From Cyrtodaria siliqua (Eukaryota; Mollusca; Bivalvia; Adapedonta; Hiatellidae), in the NCBI GenBank assembly GCA_037043455.1, contig JAWPHD010010285.1:31300-95299 (forward strand): a stretch of 64,000 bases of DNA, given 5' to 3'. Shown piece by piece: positions 1-10,072 of the stretch. Under the pieces are notes generated by a model that had not been told where the DNA came from, ran no database searches, and saw nothing but the letters and a program-made list of their open reading frames with translations. Every line of letters starts with the position of its first letter. The stretch's first letter is position 1. The position numbers were made by a program, and so were the translations under genes.

Positions 1-2
1 GA

Positions 3-188
3 CATAAATATGACAGTATACATGATTTTGACATATTGAGGGTAGAAATTAGGAAACTTGAACAACAACAGAAAAAGTATATTGTTAAAGACCTCTCACT
101 AACTTGTAAATCTACAACAGTGAAAGATGAAAAATATGAAAACATAGAAAAGATTCTATTAAATCAAGAAAACTCATGTAGACTCTAA
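3..188 (+). CDS. Partial open frame at window edge, unidentified
   Basis: The frame is open from the left edge to a TAA at 186-188 (61 codons). It is lysine- and glutamate-rich and looks helical or coiled-coil (for example EIRKLEQQQKKYIVKDL). No start codon or family motif is visible. It could be the 3' end of a retroelement open frame or of a host exon. The next recognisable coding piece, at 529, is also retroelement-like, which favours the first reading. Confidence 0.3.
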   Translation, partial: HKYDSIHDFDILRVEIRKLEQQQKKYIVKDLSLTCKSTTVKDEKYENIEKILLNQENSCRL

Positions 189-505
189 GGTGTTTTTCCA
201 AGATCTGACACAAAGACAGAAAGCGGGAAAATGCATTTCAGGTAAGCAATGATCTGATTGGTCACTTGTGTGGTCAGTTTATAGTGATGTGCATTGAAGC
301 AGTGATTTGTATTAATTTGCTTACAGGTTTATTTTAAAGGTACACTGTCTATTTTATATATGATGAATACAAGTTTAGTTGTACATCAATGTACTTGTCG
401 TAATGTAAGTTATATAATGTTAAGATTGTTATTTAAGATCATTATTAAGTGTGATTTCTACACCTAATAATTCACATACTACATACTTCCCGTGTCCTTG
501 AAATG

Positions 506-1041
506 ACGTCCTCGTCATTTATCAGGTAATGTTGACTGCAAATCAACATGGAGATGATATGCCTATAACACCTCCGTTTGCACATAGTACGGGTACTAAC
601 GATAAATCTATTTCAGATAAAACTGACGATAATAGGACAACACCGATTATTCAACAAAGAGCAGAAGTTCCTGTAAGACGATCCACGCGGAATAAAAGAC
701 CACCTAAATGGATAACAATGGGTGATTTCATCATGAAGTTACAGAAGAAAGATAAATGAAATGTTCATATATAAATGTATTTTAATTGTATATATACCAT
801 ACATGTGAAGTTATCATGCAATTACAGAGAAAGAAGAAATAAAATATTGAATTATGTGTGTGTTCTTCTTTGCTGTAAAACAACATGATTATGGTTGATA
901 TCAGCAGTTAACGTTTTTGATAAGAAGGAAATAAATCAATATGTAAACTGAACGTTAACTATGTGTTGTTTCATTTTTATCATTGTCATTTGTAAATAAA
1001 TATTTTATTGCTGTCATGTACCTGATAAATGACGAGGACGT
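506..1041. repeat. 23-bp perfect inverted repeat flanking the polyprotein tail
   Basis: Bases 506-528 (acgtcctcgtcatttatcag plus gta) are the exact reverse complement of 1019-1041. The left copy extends to a small hairpin, aaatgacg-tcct-cgtcattt, at 501-520. The 3-kb-scale gypsy element has a similar hairpin just before its 3' LTR (8,955-8,973). Confidence 0.75.
529..759 (+). pseudogene. C-terminal tail of a retroelement polyprotein (remnant)
   Basis: A 76-codon open frame with an ATG ends at TGA 757-759. Near residues 49-66 it carries the basic motif RRSTRNKRPPKWITMGDF. Motifs of the R-S-x-R-x-R-x-P-P-x-W-L type are common at the extreme C-terminus of animal Ty3/gypsy Pol proteins, just after the integrase chromodomain-like region. 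No integrase core lies upstream, so this is a truncated tail of an element older than, and distinct from, the one starting at 1.36 kb. The ATG is probably incidental. Confidence 0.45.
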
Positions 1042-1355
1042 ATTGTATTAAGCTCTGACATAAATATTACTCTAGGAAATATATCAGCATCTCTGTATTT
1101 AGTAAATATATGAGTGGATCAATTCGTTTTTTAGCAATGTTTGACTAAACTATGTTACTGCAAAGTTGACATGTATTATTGTTAATATATTAAATATATG
1201 TAATCCTACTTATTATTATATGTATGTATTTTCAGGACCATAAATAAATATAGTACGGAGCAACGTACAGAGTGATACTATAATAAACTATTTATAAACT
1301 TATACTGGACTATTAGTATAACCTACTATACCCACATGAATAGCCCAGATATAAC

Positions 1356-1640
1356 AAGGACATGACATAATTGTAATTATAAGCCTAGTAGTTAGATCGT
1401 GTAGCTTTAACGTATAAGGTAAGACACTATTGACAAATCTAACCTGTTCACATATTATATCTTTACACGTGCATGTAATACATTCACTATCCCTTTGATA
1501 CTTGTAAGCGTTGACCAATAGATGTATCGAACTTCGAATCAGTCTAAGCCATGATTCGATGTTTGAGACATCGGAGTTAGAACTTACATGAAATAAATAT
1601 TGTATATATTTATTTACAGGTAACTTAGTACTACTTATTA
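1356..1640 (+). repeat. 5' LTR (partial match to 3' LTR)
   Basis: From aaggacatgacataattgta onward this matches 9,090-9,375 closely, with a few substitutions and a short deletion near 1,500. Sequence before 1,356 does not match the first ~100 bp of the 3' LTR. The U3 end is therefore replaced or lost here. The downstream end is approximate, in a TTATTATT run. Confidence 0.8.
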
Positions 1641-1651
1641 TTATTATTGAT

Positions 1652-1910
1652 GTTGATGTGTAGCGCATTGAAGTTGAAAGGGTATCAAATTAAGATTGAC
1701 GGTTAGAGGTTGATCGTTTGCATATATGTTGACGGTGTAGCGCGTTGAGGTTGATTTAGGTGTATCATATTGAGGTTGAAGGTGTGTTGTATAGTGATTG
1801 AAGGTGTATTATATAGAGATTGATCGTGTACCACATACAGGTTGACGGTGTGGTGCATATAGATTGATTGTGATTCACATATAGGTTGATAGTTTATCAC
1901 TCTGATATTG
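1652..1910 (+). repeat. Degenerate 22-bp tandem repeat in the retrotransposon leader
   Basis: About eleven units begin with GTTGA or ATTGA and run about 22 bp, such as attgaaggtgtattatatag followed by gttgacggtgtggtgcatat. The middle units from about 1,776 are regular at 22 bp, while the first ones vary from about 13 to 25. The array lies between the 5' LTR and gag, where packaging or primer-binding signals normally sit. No clear tRNA primer-binding site was found. Confidence 0.75.
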
Positions 1911-2097
1911 TGGTGGTATGAAAGCGAGGTTGAAGGTTGAAAAAGTAATTGATGATCAATTAGTTGTGTGTTTGATGGGTTATTGAATGATGTAATGTCT
2001 ATGTATCATTGTGAATGATACGGATATACTAAGATTTGAACATTATACAGAACCCAAAGTATCATAATTAAATTAAAATTATAGATAAGGATTAAAC

Positions 2098-2604
2098 ATG
2101 GCTGAATATATCTCAGAAAGAGATTTAAGAGTCCTAGCAAGAGAAGCACAACGAGAAGAAGAAGAGATACATAAACAGTTAGAAGAATTAAAGAAAGAAG
2201 AATTAAGGAGAGAAAGGGAAAGGCAGACACTAATTGTTTCACAAAGAGAAGGTGAAACAGACATAAAGAGACAGTTAGAGGAATTGAAGAGAGAAAGGGA
2301 CAGACAGACACTGAGTGAATTGCGTGAAATGACTGAACACAGTTTGGAAAATAGAAATGGGTTAAACCCTGATAGTAGTTATCAGAGAGAGAAGGGCTAT
2401 ACTAGTTTAACAAGAAAGGAAGAGGTAAATAAGGTGGATGGAACTTTTAAAGATTTCTTTCGCACCTTGGAGGAATTGAAGTCACATTGTAGTACGCCAT
2501 ATTGTACTCATGATAAGAGAAATGAGACCGTATGTATGACGGAAGAGATCGCTAAATTAGAAGAACAGATTAGTCGTTACAAAGAGGAGAGTGAATCTTT
2601 ATAA
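2098..2604 (+). pseudogene. gag N-terminal segment, coiled coil
   Basis: This 168-codon frame starts with ATG (MAEYISERDLRVLAREAQ) shortly after the leader and is dominated by E/K/R-rich heptad-like sequence, predicting a long coiled coil. It ends at TAA 2,602-2,604. The same frame reopens and continues at 2,644, so the stop is probably a nonsense mutation splitting one gag frame. Cys/His pairs near residues 129-136 (CSTPYCTHD) are present, but no full zinc knuckle is seen. Coiled-coil N-terminal extensions are common in Gag. Confidence 0.65.
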
Positions 2605-2643
2605 AGAGGACACGGAAGTATACAGCAAAAGAAAAGTCAGCTG

Positions 2644-3105
2644 ATGGGAAAAGATTACGAACCAACAAATCAAGACGTATCAAAAATGTTGAGAATGAAA
2701 CAGGTGACCTCAGAGAACAGGAGTGGAGCAGTGCTAAAGAAAATGGATGACCCGGCTATTGCTAGACGTGTTATATGGAAAGAGGAGATATCAGACGAAG
2801 AAACTAGTTCCAAGCTAGGAATCGAGTCTATGAAAGACAGTCAATTCCTTACGAAGTTGAAGGAAGAACAGGAGGATAGTAGACAACACGTGTTGCAGAG
2901 AGAGTTGTTGGATATTATTGCACAGAAATATGAGTTAGAAAGAAACAGAATGGAAAAAGAAAGAATCATTAAGGAGTCGGAAATGAAATTGCAATTGATG
3001 GACATATTAGAAAGAGAAAGAAAGGAAAAAGAAGAGTTGGATAAAATGACAGCTATTTTAGAGGATAGAGAGCATCCTTACAGAAAGAGACTATACATTG
3101 TATAG
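2644..3105 (+). pseudogene. gag middle segment, coiled coil
   Basis: This 153-codon frame is in the same phase as the segment at 2,098 and separated from it by an in-frame stop. It is highly charged, with a helical C-terminal half (about residues 80-145) rich in E/K/R/L/M. It ends at TAG 3,103-3,105 after a frame break. Coding continues in the next frame from about 3,098, overlapping by 8 bases. No enzymatic motif is present. Confidence 0.6.
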
Positions 3106-4237
3106 TAGAGAACAATGTATAATTGATATGGAACGCAAGTTGATGGACAGAATGGAACTCATAGAAAGCGATTACAAACGAAAAGACAATGAAATGAAAG
3201 AGAGAGAACATACCCTACTGAGAATAGAAAAAGACATTAGAGCTTACACTGAACATAGCAGTATATTTGGAATAGTTATGAGGACATCTGGTATAAAAGA
3301 CAGTAAAAGAGATTGCAATATACCAACACAAGTTGATGATAATTACAGATCACAGAAGAAAGAAGAGGATAGCAAGATACTACCACCATTAGATATGAGT
3401 CACCAATCTAAGGAAGATAGTAAGATGCTGACACAAATGGATGATAGTCACAAACCAGAAGGAAAAACAAGTTGGAGTGATAACCTTAATGTGAAGCTAA
3501 GCCTGACATACTTCTCGGTAATGGAACCCAGACCCAGAAATGAAGCCACATTTGAAGAATGGAAATTGGAAGTGGAAAGTGTGACAGCTATATATTCTGA
3601 CCTCGTTGTTATCCAGTCTATCCGGAAAGCTTTAAAGGGACAAGCAAAAAGGATCATGCTGCACTTAGGACCATCTGCTACTGTTGACCAAATCCTCAGG
3701 AAGTTAGAAGATGCATTTGGAAACATTGCTAGTAAAGACAGTATATTATCGCACTTCTTCATGGCGGCACAAGACAGCATCGAATCAATTGTTGAATGGG
3801 GCCTTCGTTTAGAGGAGATGTTATTACAAGCATCAGGAAAAGCAACTATAACACCGGTGGAGAAAGACGTAGTGTTAAAGAAAAGGTTTTGGAGAGGCTT
3901 GAGGAACGAGGAGCTAAGAGTGTCAACAAGAGTGCGATTTGAAAGCAATATACAATTCGAAGAGCTAAGACACAAAGTCCGCGCCGAGGAGTATGAAATT
4001 CAAGTCCAAAAGCAGAGGTCGGTGAAGGGTTCCAGAAATATCACTACGAACAAAGTACAGCAAGCAGCGGTACACATTCAAGATGACAGTTCGAAGGACA
4101 TGATGAGAAAACTGTTTGAGAAGATGGAACTTCTAATCAAACAGATGGACGAAATACAGAAAGAGAACGAAGCCAGAAAATATGTTAAAAGATTACAAGA
4201 CAACAATGAAAGACGAGATCAAGCTAGAGGAAGATGA
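3098..4237 (+). pseudogene. gag capsid segment, PNMA/Arc-like fold (remnant)
   Basis: This 379-codon frame begins with a coiled-coil stretch. From about residue 145 to 305 it enters a capsid-type region: EATFEEWKLEVESV, then KALKGQAKRIMLHLG, then a LEDAFGNIASKDSILSHFF block. This order matches retrotransposon Gag/capsid domains of the PNMA/ZCCHC12 type (W-[KR]-x-E-V, then LxGxAxxxV..LG). The remaining ~75 residues are a basic coiled coil. A TGA ends the frame, and an RGG-rich tail follows in another frame. Assembly of a virus-like particle is the expected family role. Confidence 0.7.
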
Positions 4238-4400
4238 TGTTTTCGAGGTGGAAATTATAGAGGTGGAAGAGGAAGAGGTATATGGAAGAAACAGCCTGCA
4301 AATGAGGAGCCTAAACAGAAACAAGAAAACAACAAAGAGGCTTCTTTAAACAAGTAATGTTTTCCAAGGCAGGGCAATTGGGGAACAGTGAGAAAAGCCC
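4238..4400 (+). pseudogene. gag RGG tail and decayed zinc-knuckle region
   Basis: One frame reads GGNYRGGRGRGIWKK, an RGG-type nucleic-acid-binding tail, and stops at TAA 4,354-4,356. The sequence just after it encodes FSKAGQLGN in the protease frame. That resembles a CCHC knuckle core (C-x2-C-G-Q-x-G-H) without its metal ligands. I infer that RNA binding once used RGG plus a knuckle. The knuckle reading is tentative. Confidence 0.45.
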
Positions 4401-4995
4401 TATGAAGAAAAAGATCAATATTTTTGAAAGACTGATTGGCCACGCAAATGAGAGCCAAGTATTTATCAATACTATTGAAACGGCTTGCATCGTGGATACC
4501 GGATCGATGATAACCACAATTGGTGAAAATCTTTATGAACGACTGGATCCACAACCTGAACTGCATCCTTTGAAAACACTTATTGTTCAAGGTCCAGACG
4601 GTAATGCGTTACCTTACAAAGGATACATTGAAGTAAATATCCAAGTACCAGGCATTACCAATCAGGAGATCTCTGTACCCGTGTTAGTAGTTCCAAATAC
4701 GGACTACAACTTGACCGTACCTATGATCATTGGAACGAACGTTATTAAGTTTATGTCCTTAGAGGATGAAGACAAACCATCTGAAGAATGGAGATCAGCA
4801 GTTTTGTCAATACATTCAGTTGAATCGATAGGAACTGTTAGATCAACAAATACAAGAGACATAGAGTTAGGACCTTTCGAGATAATAACATTATCTGGAT
4901 TCGTAAGGAAAACATCTGACAATGAATCTGCAGTCACAGTGTCATCCGATTTAGATCAAGTAGAATTGGAGTTTGTCCTCGAATCGTTAAGTTAG
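4357..4995 (+). pseudogene. Retropepsin-like aspartic protease segment
   Basis: This 212-codon frame has the catalytic motif VDTGSMITTIG at about residues 47-57 and the C-terminal hydrophobic motif VPMIIGTNVIKF near residues 125-136. Together these are the two landmarks of a retroviral-type dimeric aspartic protease that cleaves Gag-Pol. The ATG is probably not a true start, because the frame would be entered by readthrough or shift from gag. A TAG ends it at 4,993-4,995. Pol continues in another frame that is open from about 4,983, so one small indel separates protease from RT. Confidence 0.8.
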
Positions 4996-5039
4996 ATAAC
5001 ATATCATCGACTTCAAGAGTCCCTGTAAAGATTTTTAAT

Positions 5040-7325
5040 ATGTCAGCTAAGTCAATAAAGGTCCAACCCATGTCCGTATTATGTGAACTTCACGGAGTGA
5101 AAGTATTAAGATCATGGGCACCGGATGTCAGTAAAGATCAGAAAGCAACATACCAGAGGAATACATCTACACATGAAGATGAGAAAAAGTATTTCATGGA
5201 AACAGTGAAACTAGATGTACAACACATAGATAACGAGGAACAGAAAGAGAAACTTACAGACCTACCCTACGAGTGGGAAGGAGTATTTTCACAAGGTCCA
5301 CTAGATCTAGGAAATACAGACATCGTCAAACACGAGATCAAGCTGGAAGACGAGCGACCCTTTAAAGAACCATATAGAAGGGTTCCACCTGGGCTAATAA
5401 ATGAAGTTCGAGAACATTTACAAGAAATGATGTCGATGGGAGCCATACGACCATCACATAGTCCATTCTCATCTAACGTAGTGATCGTACGTAAGAAGGA
5501 TGGCTCAATAAGATTCTTTGTTGACTTCAGGAAGCTAAACAATGGAACAAGGAAAGATGCTTATGCGATCCCAAGAATCGACGATACACTTCATCTTCTT
5601 GCTGGGTCTCAATACTTTACCAAGTTAGATCTAAAGGCAGGCTACTGGCAGGTGGAGATGGCTGAAGTTGACAAAGAGAAGACTGCCTTTCAAGTGTGTA
5701 ATCTTGGGTTCTTTGAGTGCAACAGAATGCCATTTGGCCTCTGTAACGCACCTGCCAACTTTCAATGGTTGATGGAGCGTTGCATGGGTGACATGAACCT
5801 CAAGGAATGCCTAATTTATCTAGACGACTTTGTCATCTTCTCAGAGACATTTGAGCAACACCTAGAACGCCTAGAAGCAGTATACAGTCGCCTACATCAG
5901 CATAACCTTAAACTTAAGGCTTCGAAATGTGAATGTTTGAAACGGGAAGTCACTTATCTGGGTCATGTAGTCTCCAAAGACGGTATCAAAACCGACCCAT
6001 GTAAGATTGACGCTGTACGAAAATGGCCAATCCCTAGAAATGTCAAGGACGTAAGAAGTTTCCTCGGATTTGCTGGATATTTCAGGAAGTTTGTTCCACG
6101 GTTTGCCAGCATAGCGAGACCACTTAACGATCTTCTAGTAGGTAACTGCACCAAAATAGACAAGAAAGCGAAGAAAACGCCATTTAAATGGACTTGCAGT
6201 CAACAACAGGCATTCGAAACAATCATCGAAAAGCTCATCACAGCACCAGTCCTTGCCTATGGAGACTACTCGAAGCCTTTTAAGTTGCACACAGACGCAT
6301 CGGGAAGCGGACTTGGGGCAGTCTTATACCAAAATCAGGACGGAAAGGAGCGTGTTGTAGCGTATGCAAGCAGGAGTCTGAAGCCCCTAGAACGGAACTA
6401 CCATGCAAGTAGACTTGAGTTTCTCGCTCTCAAATGGGCAATCACTGAGAAATGTCATGACTACTTGAATGGTACGAAAGTTGAGGTGCTGACTGACAAC
6501 AATCCGTTAACCTACGTGAAAACCACAGCTAAACTGGACGCAACTGGACAACGATGGGTAGCAGCATTGTCCAACGACTATTCCATTTCTTATCGTAGTG
6601 GCAAGAAAAACATTGATGCGGATGCCCTATGTCGTCAGAATCACCACGATGTCGATACAGATGTGGAACAAGTCGAACATGACGTTGTGGAAGCAGTGCT
6701 CAATATGAACATTAGCATATTGCCATATTCCAATGACCATGCGTCGGCTGAAACACAGAATGAAAGTGTCATGGACCAAGACTATCCAGAAGAACTTATC
6801 CGAGCTCATGCACTTACCACACATGATTGGATAAAGGGCCAGGATGCGGACACGGCGATATCTAGAGTAAAGACAATTGTGGCTCTTGGAGTGCGACCTA
6901 GTACGAACCAGCTGCTAAGGCAATCAGTCGAGACCAGGAAGTACCTTCGAAATTGGAAACAACTGAGTCTGAAAGACGGAGTCCTTAACCATAGAACTGC
7001 TATACGGGGTGAGCCAGTAGAGCAGGTCGTACTTCCGGAGTCAGCTCGGATGACCGTGGTCGAAGCACTACATGAGGACATGGGTCACCAGGGAAGAGAA
7101 AGGACCACTAATCTATTTAAAGAGCGGTTTTACTGGCCGGGAATGGACGCTGATGTGGCTCAGTGGGTGAGTCGGTGTGGCAGGGGCATTCGGCAAAAGA
7201 CATCACCACGTCTTGCTACAGGGTTGGTCAACATTGATTCTTCATCACCTATGGAGCTTGTGTGCATCGATTATTTGTCGCTTCACCGACCACTTCACTC
7301 GCTACGTTTAGGCTATACCCATTAA
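5040..7325 (+). pseudogene. Pol: reverse transcriptase, RNase H and start of integrase
   Basis: The frame has 761 codons. RT spans about residues 105-300, with LDLKAGYWQV near 196-205, MPFGLCNAPANFQ near 230-242 and the catalytic YLDD at 260-263. RNase H is around 415-530 (TDASGSGLGAVL at 418, E460, TDNNPL at 485, DALCRQ at 528). The integrase zinc module follows (LHEDMGHQG, then FYWPGMD). Its second cysteine pair reads RCGRGIR, so one expected metal-binding Cys is glycine. The frame is open upstream to about 4,983, so the ATG at 5,040 is internal. It stops at 7,323-7,325, shortly after the first catalytic Asp (CIDYLSL), because of a deletion near 7,275. Confidence 0.92.
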
Positions 7326-8217
7326 GAATCAGACGGCTAGGACAACGGCAAGAGTTATATTTGACAACTTGTTCGTTCACTATGGGTTTCCGGAGAGACT
7401 ACACAGTGATCGGGGCCAGAACTTCTTGTCCAGAGTCATACAGAGACTATGCAAAATTGTTGGGATGAAACGATCGAGGACAACGCCTTACCATCCACAA
7501 GGCAACGGGCAAGTCGAGCGTTTCAACCAAACACTTCAAATGCTCGGGACGCTAGAGAATGACAAAAAGAAGGATTGGAAAGCATCGGTTCCAACCCTTG
7601 TGCATGCGTATAACGCGACACGCCATGAAAGCACAGGATATGCCCCATACCTCCTGATGTTTGGACGTCACCCCAGGTTAGCTATCGACGCGTTCCTTGA
7701 CCTTAAGCGACAGCGCGTTAGTGGCTCCTCGCCCTTCGATTACATGCGCAAGCTCGAAGCAGACTTGTCCTACGCATACAAACGTGCTAATGAGAGAGCT
7801 CTTCGTAGTGGCATCAATGCCAAAAGGTACTATGATCGGAAGGTGAAGGAGTCAAAGCTTTTACCAGGAGACCGCGTGTTGGTCAGAAATATAGGCCTCA
7901 AAGGGAAGCAGAAATTGGCTGATGTCTGGAATGAACATCCGTACATTGTTCAGCAGCAACCAAACACTGACCTTCCGGTGTTCGTTGTGCGACGGGAAGA
8001 TGGCGAATGGAAGTCTCGAACTTTGAATGGAAATTTACTTCTGCCATTCATGAGCTTGCCAACACCTTCATCTAGGGACAACGCCAGTGACGACGAGTTC
8101 TCTTCTTCAGACGAAATGCATGAACAGAACACATCGATAGCTGAGACTTCAGCTGATGAGTCTTACTCATCAGTCTTACTCATCAAGCTCATGCAGCTCT
8201 ATATCAGCCAGCTATAA
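7326..8217 (+). pseudogene. Integrase core and C-terminal part (frame-shifted)
   Basis: Frame-shifted relative to the RT segment; the open frame recognisable from about 7,330 runs to TAA 8,215-8,217. It contains the second and third residues of the DDE triad: D in LHSDRGQNFLS and E in GNGQVERFNQTL. Next comes TRHESTGYAPYLLMFGR, diagnostic of Ty3/gypsy integrases. A GPY/F-like module follows (PGDRVLVRNIG, WNEHPYIV). The first catalytic Asp is in the preceding frame. Comparison with family spacing suggests a loss of roughly 40 bases between them. The last ~60 residues are Ser/Asp-rich with no domain. Confidence 0.9.
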
Positions 8218-8990
8218 ACAACCACACCGACGCCTTCCAAACGAACTTGGTCTACTGCCACGCGGTGCAAACCACCGGCATGGATGACAACTGGAAACTA
8301 TGCTATGGGTTAATACCTTAGACATGTAACCAGTAGAATAAGTAAATTAAATATAACGAAACAGGAAAGTTTTTTTTTAAGTTCAAGTCTTGACCGCAGT
8401 ATTGTACATTTCAATTTGTGAAATAGATACAAATTATTATTCGATGCGGTGCATTATGCTTTGAAAGCAGTCTTTTGGAGTTATTTTGGTTACATACAGT
8501 GTGGTAAGTGATTTATGCGGATGTCGTACTTTCTTCTTGTTTGTTTTTTTTAAATGTCGGGTCAATTTCGGCGAAAAGACAAGTAATTTGGAAAAAGTAT
8601 TGCTCGATTCACACAGTGTATTATGTGACATTTTCATACTATTTTCAGTTACAGGTTGGGACGGTCACGTTTCTTCAACTTATTTTCCGAGACTTATGAA
8701 TGGGGTCTTATCAATTTTAAACAGTTTAATTGCATTTCGCTTTGCCATATTAATGATGAATTAATGGAATCTTTATATTTTCTGTTTATACAGGATCAAA
8801 TTAAAGGTCATATTGCATTCACTAGACTAATACCGTTTTTATAACTTCAGGTAGATAGGATGTTCAAAGAAGCTGAACAGTTTGTTAAGATATATTATAA
8901 TTATTTTTTTGCTTGAATATTTGAGATATTCGTATACAGTTTTTACTTTTAGCTAATGTCGAGGACGACATTTCTCGGAGAAGGGAAACA
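8218..8990 (+). other. Retrotransposon 3' untranslated region with hairpin and polypurine tract
   Basis: There is no convincing coding. Short AT-rich frames in several phases overlap each other and look like chance. Near the end, a hairpin aatgtcg-agga-cgacatt (8,955-8,973) is followed by purine-rich ggagaagggaaaca (8,977-8,990), directly before the 3' LTR. This is the expected position of the plus-strand primer. Confidence 0.65.
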
Positions 8991-9378
8991 TGTCATAGGA
9001 TAACATATTAATGTATATGGTTATATAAATTAATGTGTATTGTCTCTTATATATTCCCCCATAGACCCTATATTAATGTAATAATCCGTAAGGACATGAC
9101 ATAATTGTAATAATAAGCCTAGTAGTTAGATCGTGTAGCTTTAACGTATAAGGTAAGACACTATTGACAAATCTTACTTGTTCACATATTATACCTGTGC
9201 ACGTGCATGTAATACATTCACTATCCCTTTGATATGCTAATTACTTGTAAGCGTTGACCAATAGATGTATCGAACTTCGAATCAGTCTAAGCCATGATTC
9301 GATGTTTGATACATCGGAGTTAGAACTTACATGAGATAAATATTTTATATATTTATTTACAGGTAACTTATTATTACA
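8991..9378 (+). repeat. 3' LTR
   Basis: About 388 bp, starting TGTCATAGG right after the purine tract and ending near TTATTACA, giving TG...CA ends. Bases 9,090-9,375 match the 5' LTR. The segment tatttatttacag|gtaact near the end combines a splice-acceptor-like and a donor-like signal. Confidence 0.8.
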
Positions 9379-9566
9379 TCTTATTATTCATATCTTGTTT
9401 AAGGTCTATATATGTTTTTATAAAGATACATAATTGCATTTTGTGCTTTTATTGATGTTTAAAAGTAAAACCTTTGCCTGAGGATCCGTCGGCCATATTT
9501 CTATTGTTGTCCGCCATGTTTGTTTTCGTATTGTTTTTATGTATATTGTTATTGATGAGTCTAAAG

Positions 9567-9999
9567 AAATATAAAAATATCGGACAGGGAAAGCAGCATT
9601 CAAGGACGACAGTCAACCACAAAACACAAACACAAACACGCAAACAGACAAACGAGAAGGCAAAAGTAATAAAAAATGCAAACGACATCACAAACACAAA
9701 AGGGTTGACAATAGGGCTACCGCCTTAACGGTCAGTGGCAACAAAGGCCAATGGGGGTTTAAACCGGTTCTAGGGTGCACCAAACCTCACACTTACCCTA
9801 CTGTCATCCCATTAAAACAGGACAGTGTAAATTAAGAAATCCCCGCCATGATCTTATCTCTAACCAACAAGGCAGCATCAATAGGCAATATAAGTAAAAC
9901 ACAATTATGTTCGTGTAAATATAATCCAAAAAAAACAATAGCCTAGAAAGCCACAATAAAGGTACTCAATGACTTGGCAGAAGCCAGAGCAACAGGAGA
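9567..9999 (-). repeat. Naiad 3' tail copy (5'-truncated)
   Basis: Read on the minus strand this matches the tail of the Naiad copies at 28.6 and 41 kb. It runs from the GCCAAGTCATTGAG region through GGTTTAAACC and GGCGGTAGCCCTATTGTCAA to the terminal TGTCCGATATTTTTATA. The 3' end is constant and the other end is variable, as expected for target-primed retroposition. Confidence 0.8.
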
Positions 10000-10000
10000 A

Positions 10001-10072
10001 GCCATGATTCGATGTTTGAGACATCGGAGTTAGAACTTACATGAAATAAATTTTGTATATATTTATTTACAG
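10001..10072 (+). repeat. Stray fragment of the gypsy LTR
   Basis: This 72-bp piece matches 1,550-1,617 of the 5' LTR (gccatgattcgatgtttgag to tttatttacag). It stops precisely at the CAG where both other copies continue with GTAACT. It adjoins the truncated end of a Naiad tail. Confidence 0.8.

Larger units (their letters stand above)
1356..9378 (+). mobile_element. Decayed Ty3/gypsy LTR retrotransposon
   Basis: Two direct LTR-type repeats (1,356-1,640 and 8,991-9,378) bracket gag, aspartic protease, reverse transcriptase, RNase H and integrase in Ty3/gypsy order, all on the plus strand. The reading frame is broken at least five times (stop at 2,602, shift near 3,100, stop and shift around 4,340, shift near 4,985, deletion near 7,275), so the copy cannot be autonomous. 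Shared LTR parts are visibly diverged by scattered substitutions and one indel, so insertion is not very recent. Confidence 0.93.

Noticed and set aside
2006..2311. Minus-strand Leu/Ser-rich ORFs opposite gag
   Set aside because: Shadow frames of purine-rich gag coding.
7262..7468. 68-codon ORF bridging the integrase break
   Set aside because: Wrong frame; it only exists because of the deletion near 7,275.
8486..8844. Three overlapping short ORFs after integrase
   Set aside because: AT-rich, mutually overlapping, no motif, in the position of the retrotransposon 3' UTR; an env-like gene is not supported.
9449..9728. Small hydrophobic ORFs recurring across the window (MFVMSFAF... and its complement)
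   Set aside because: They are translations of the non-coding Naiad tail in one phase; they lack independent start context and shift between copies.
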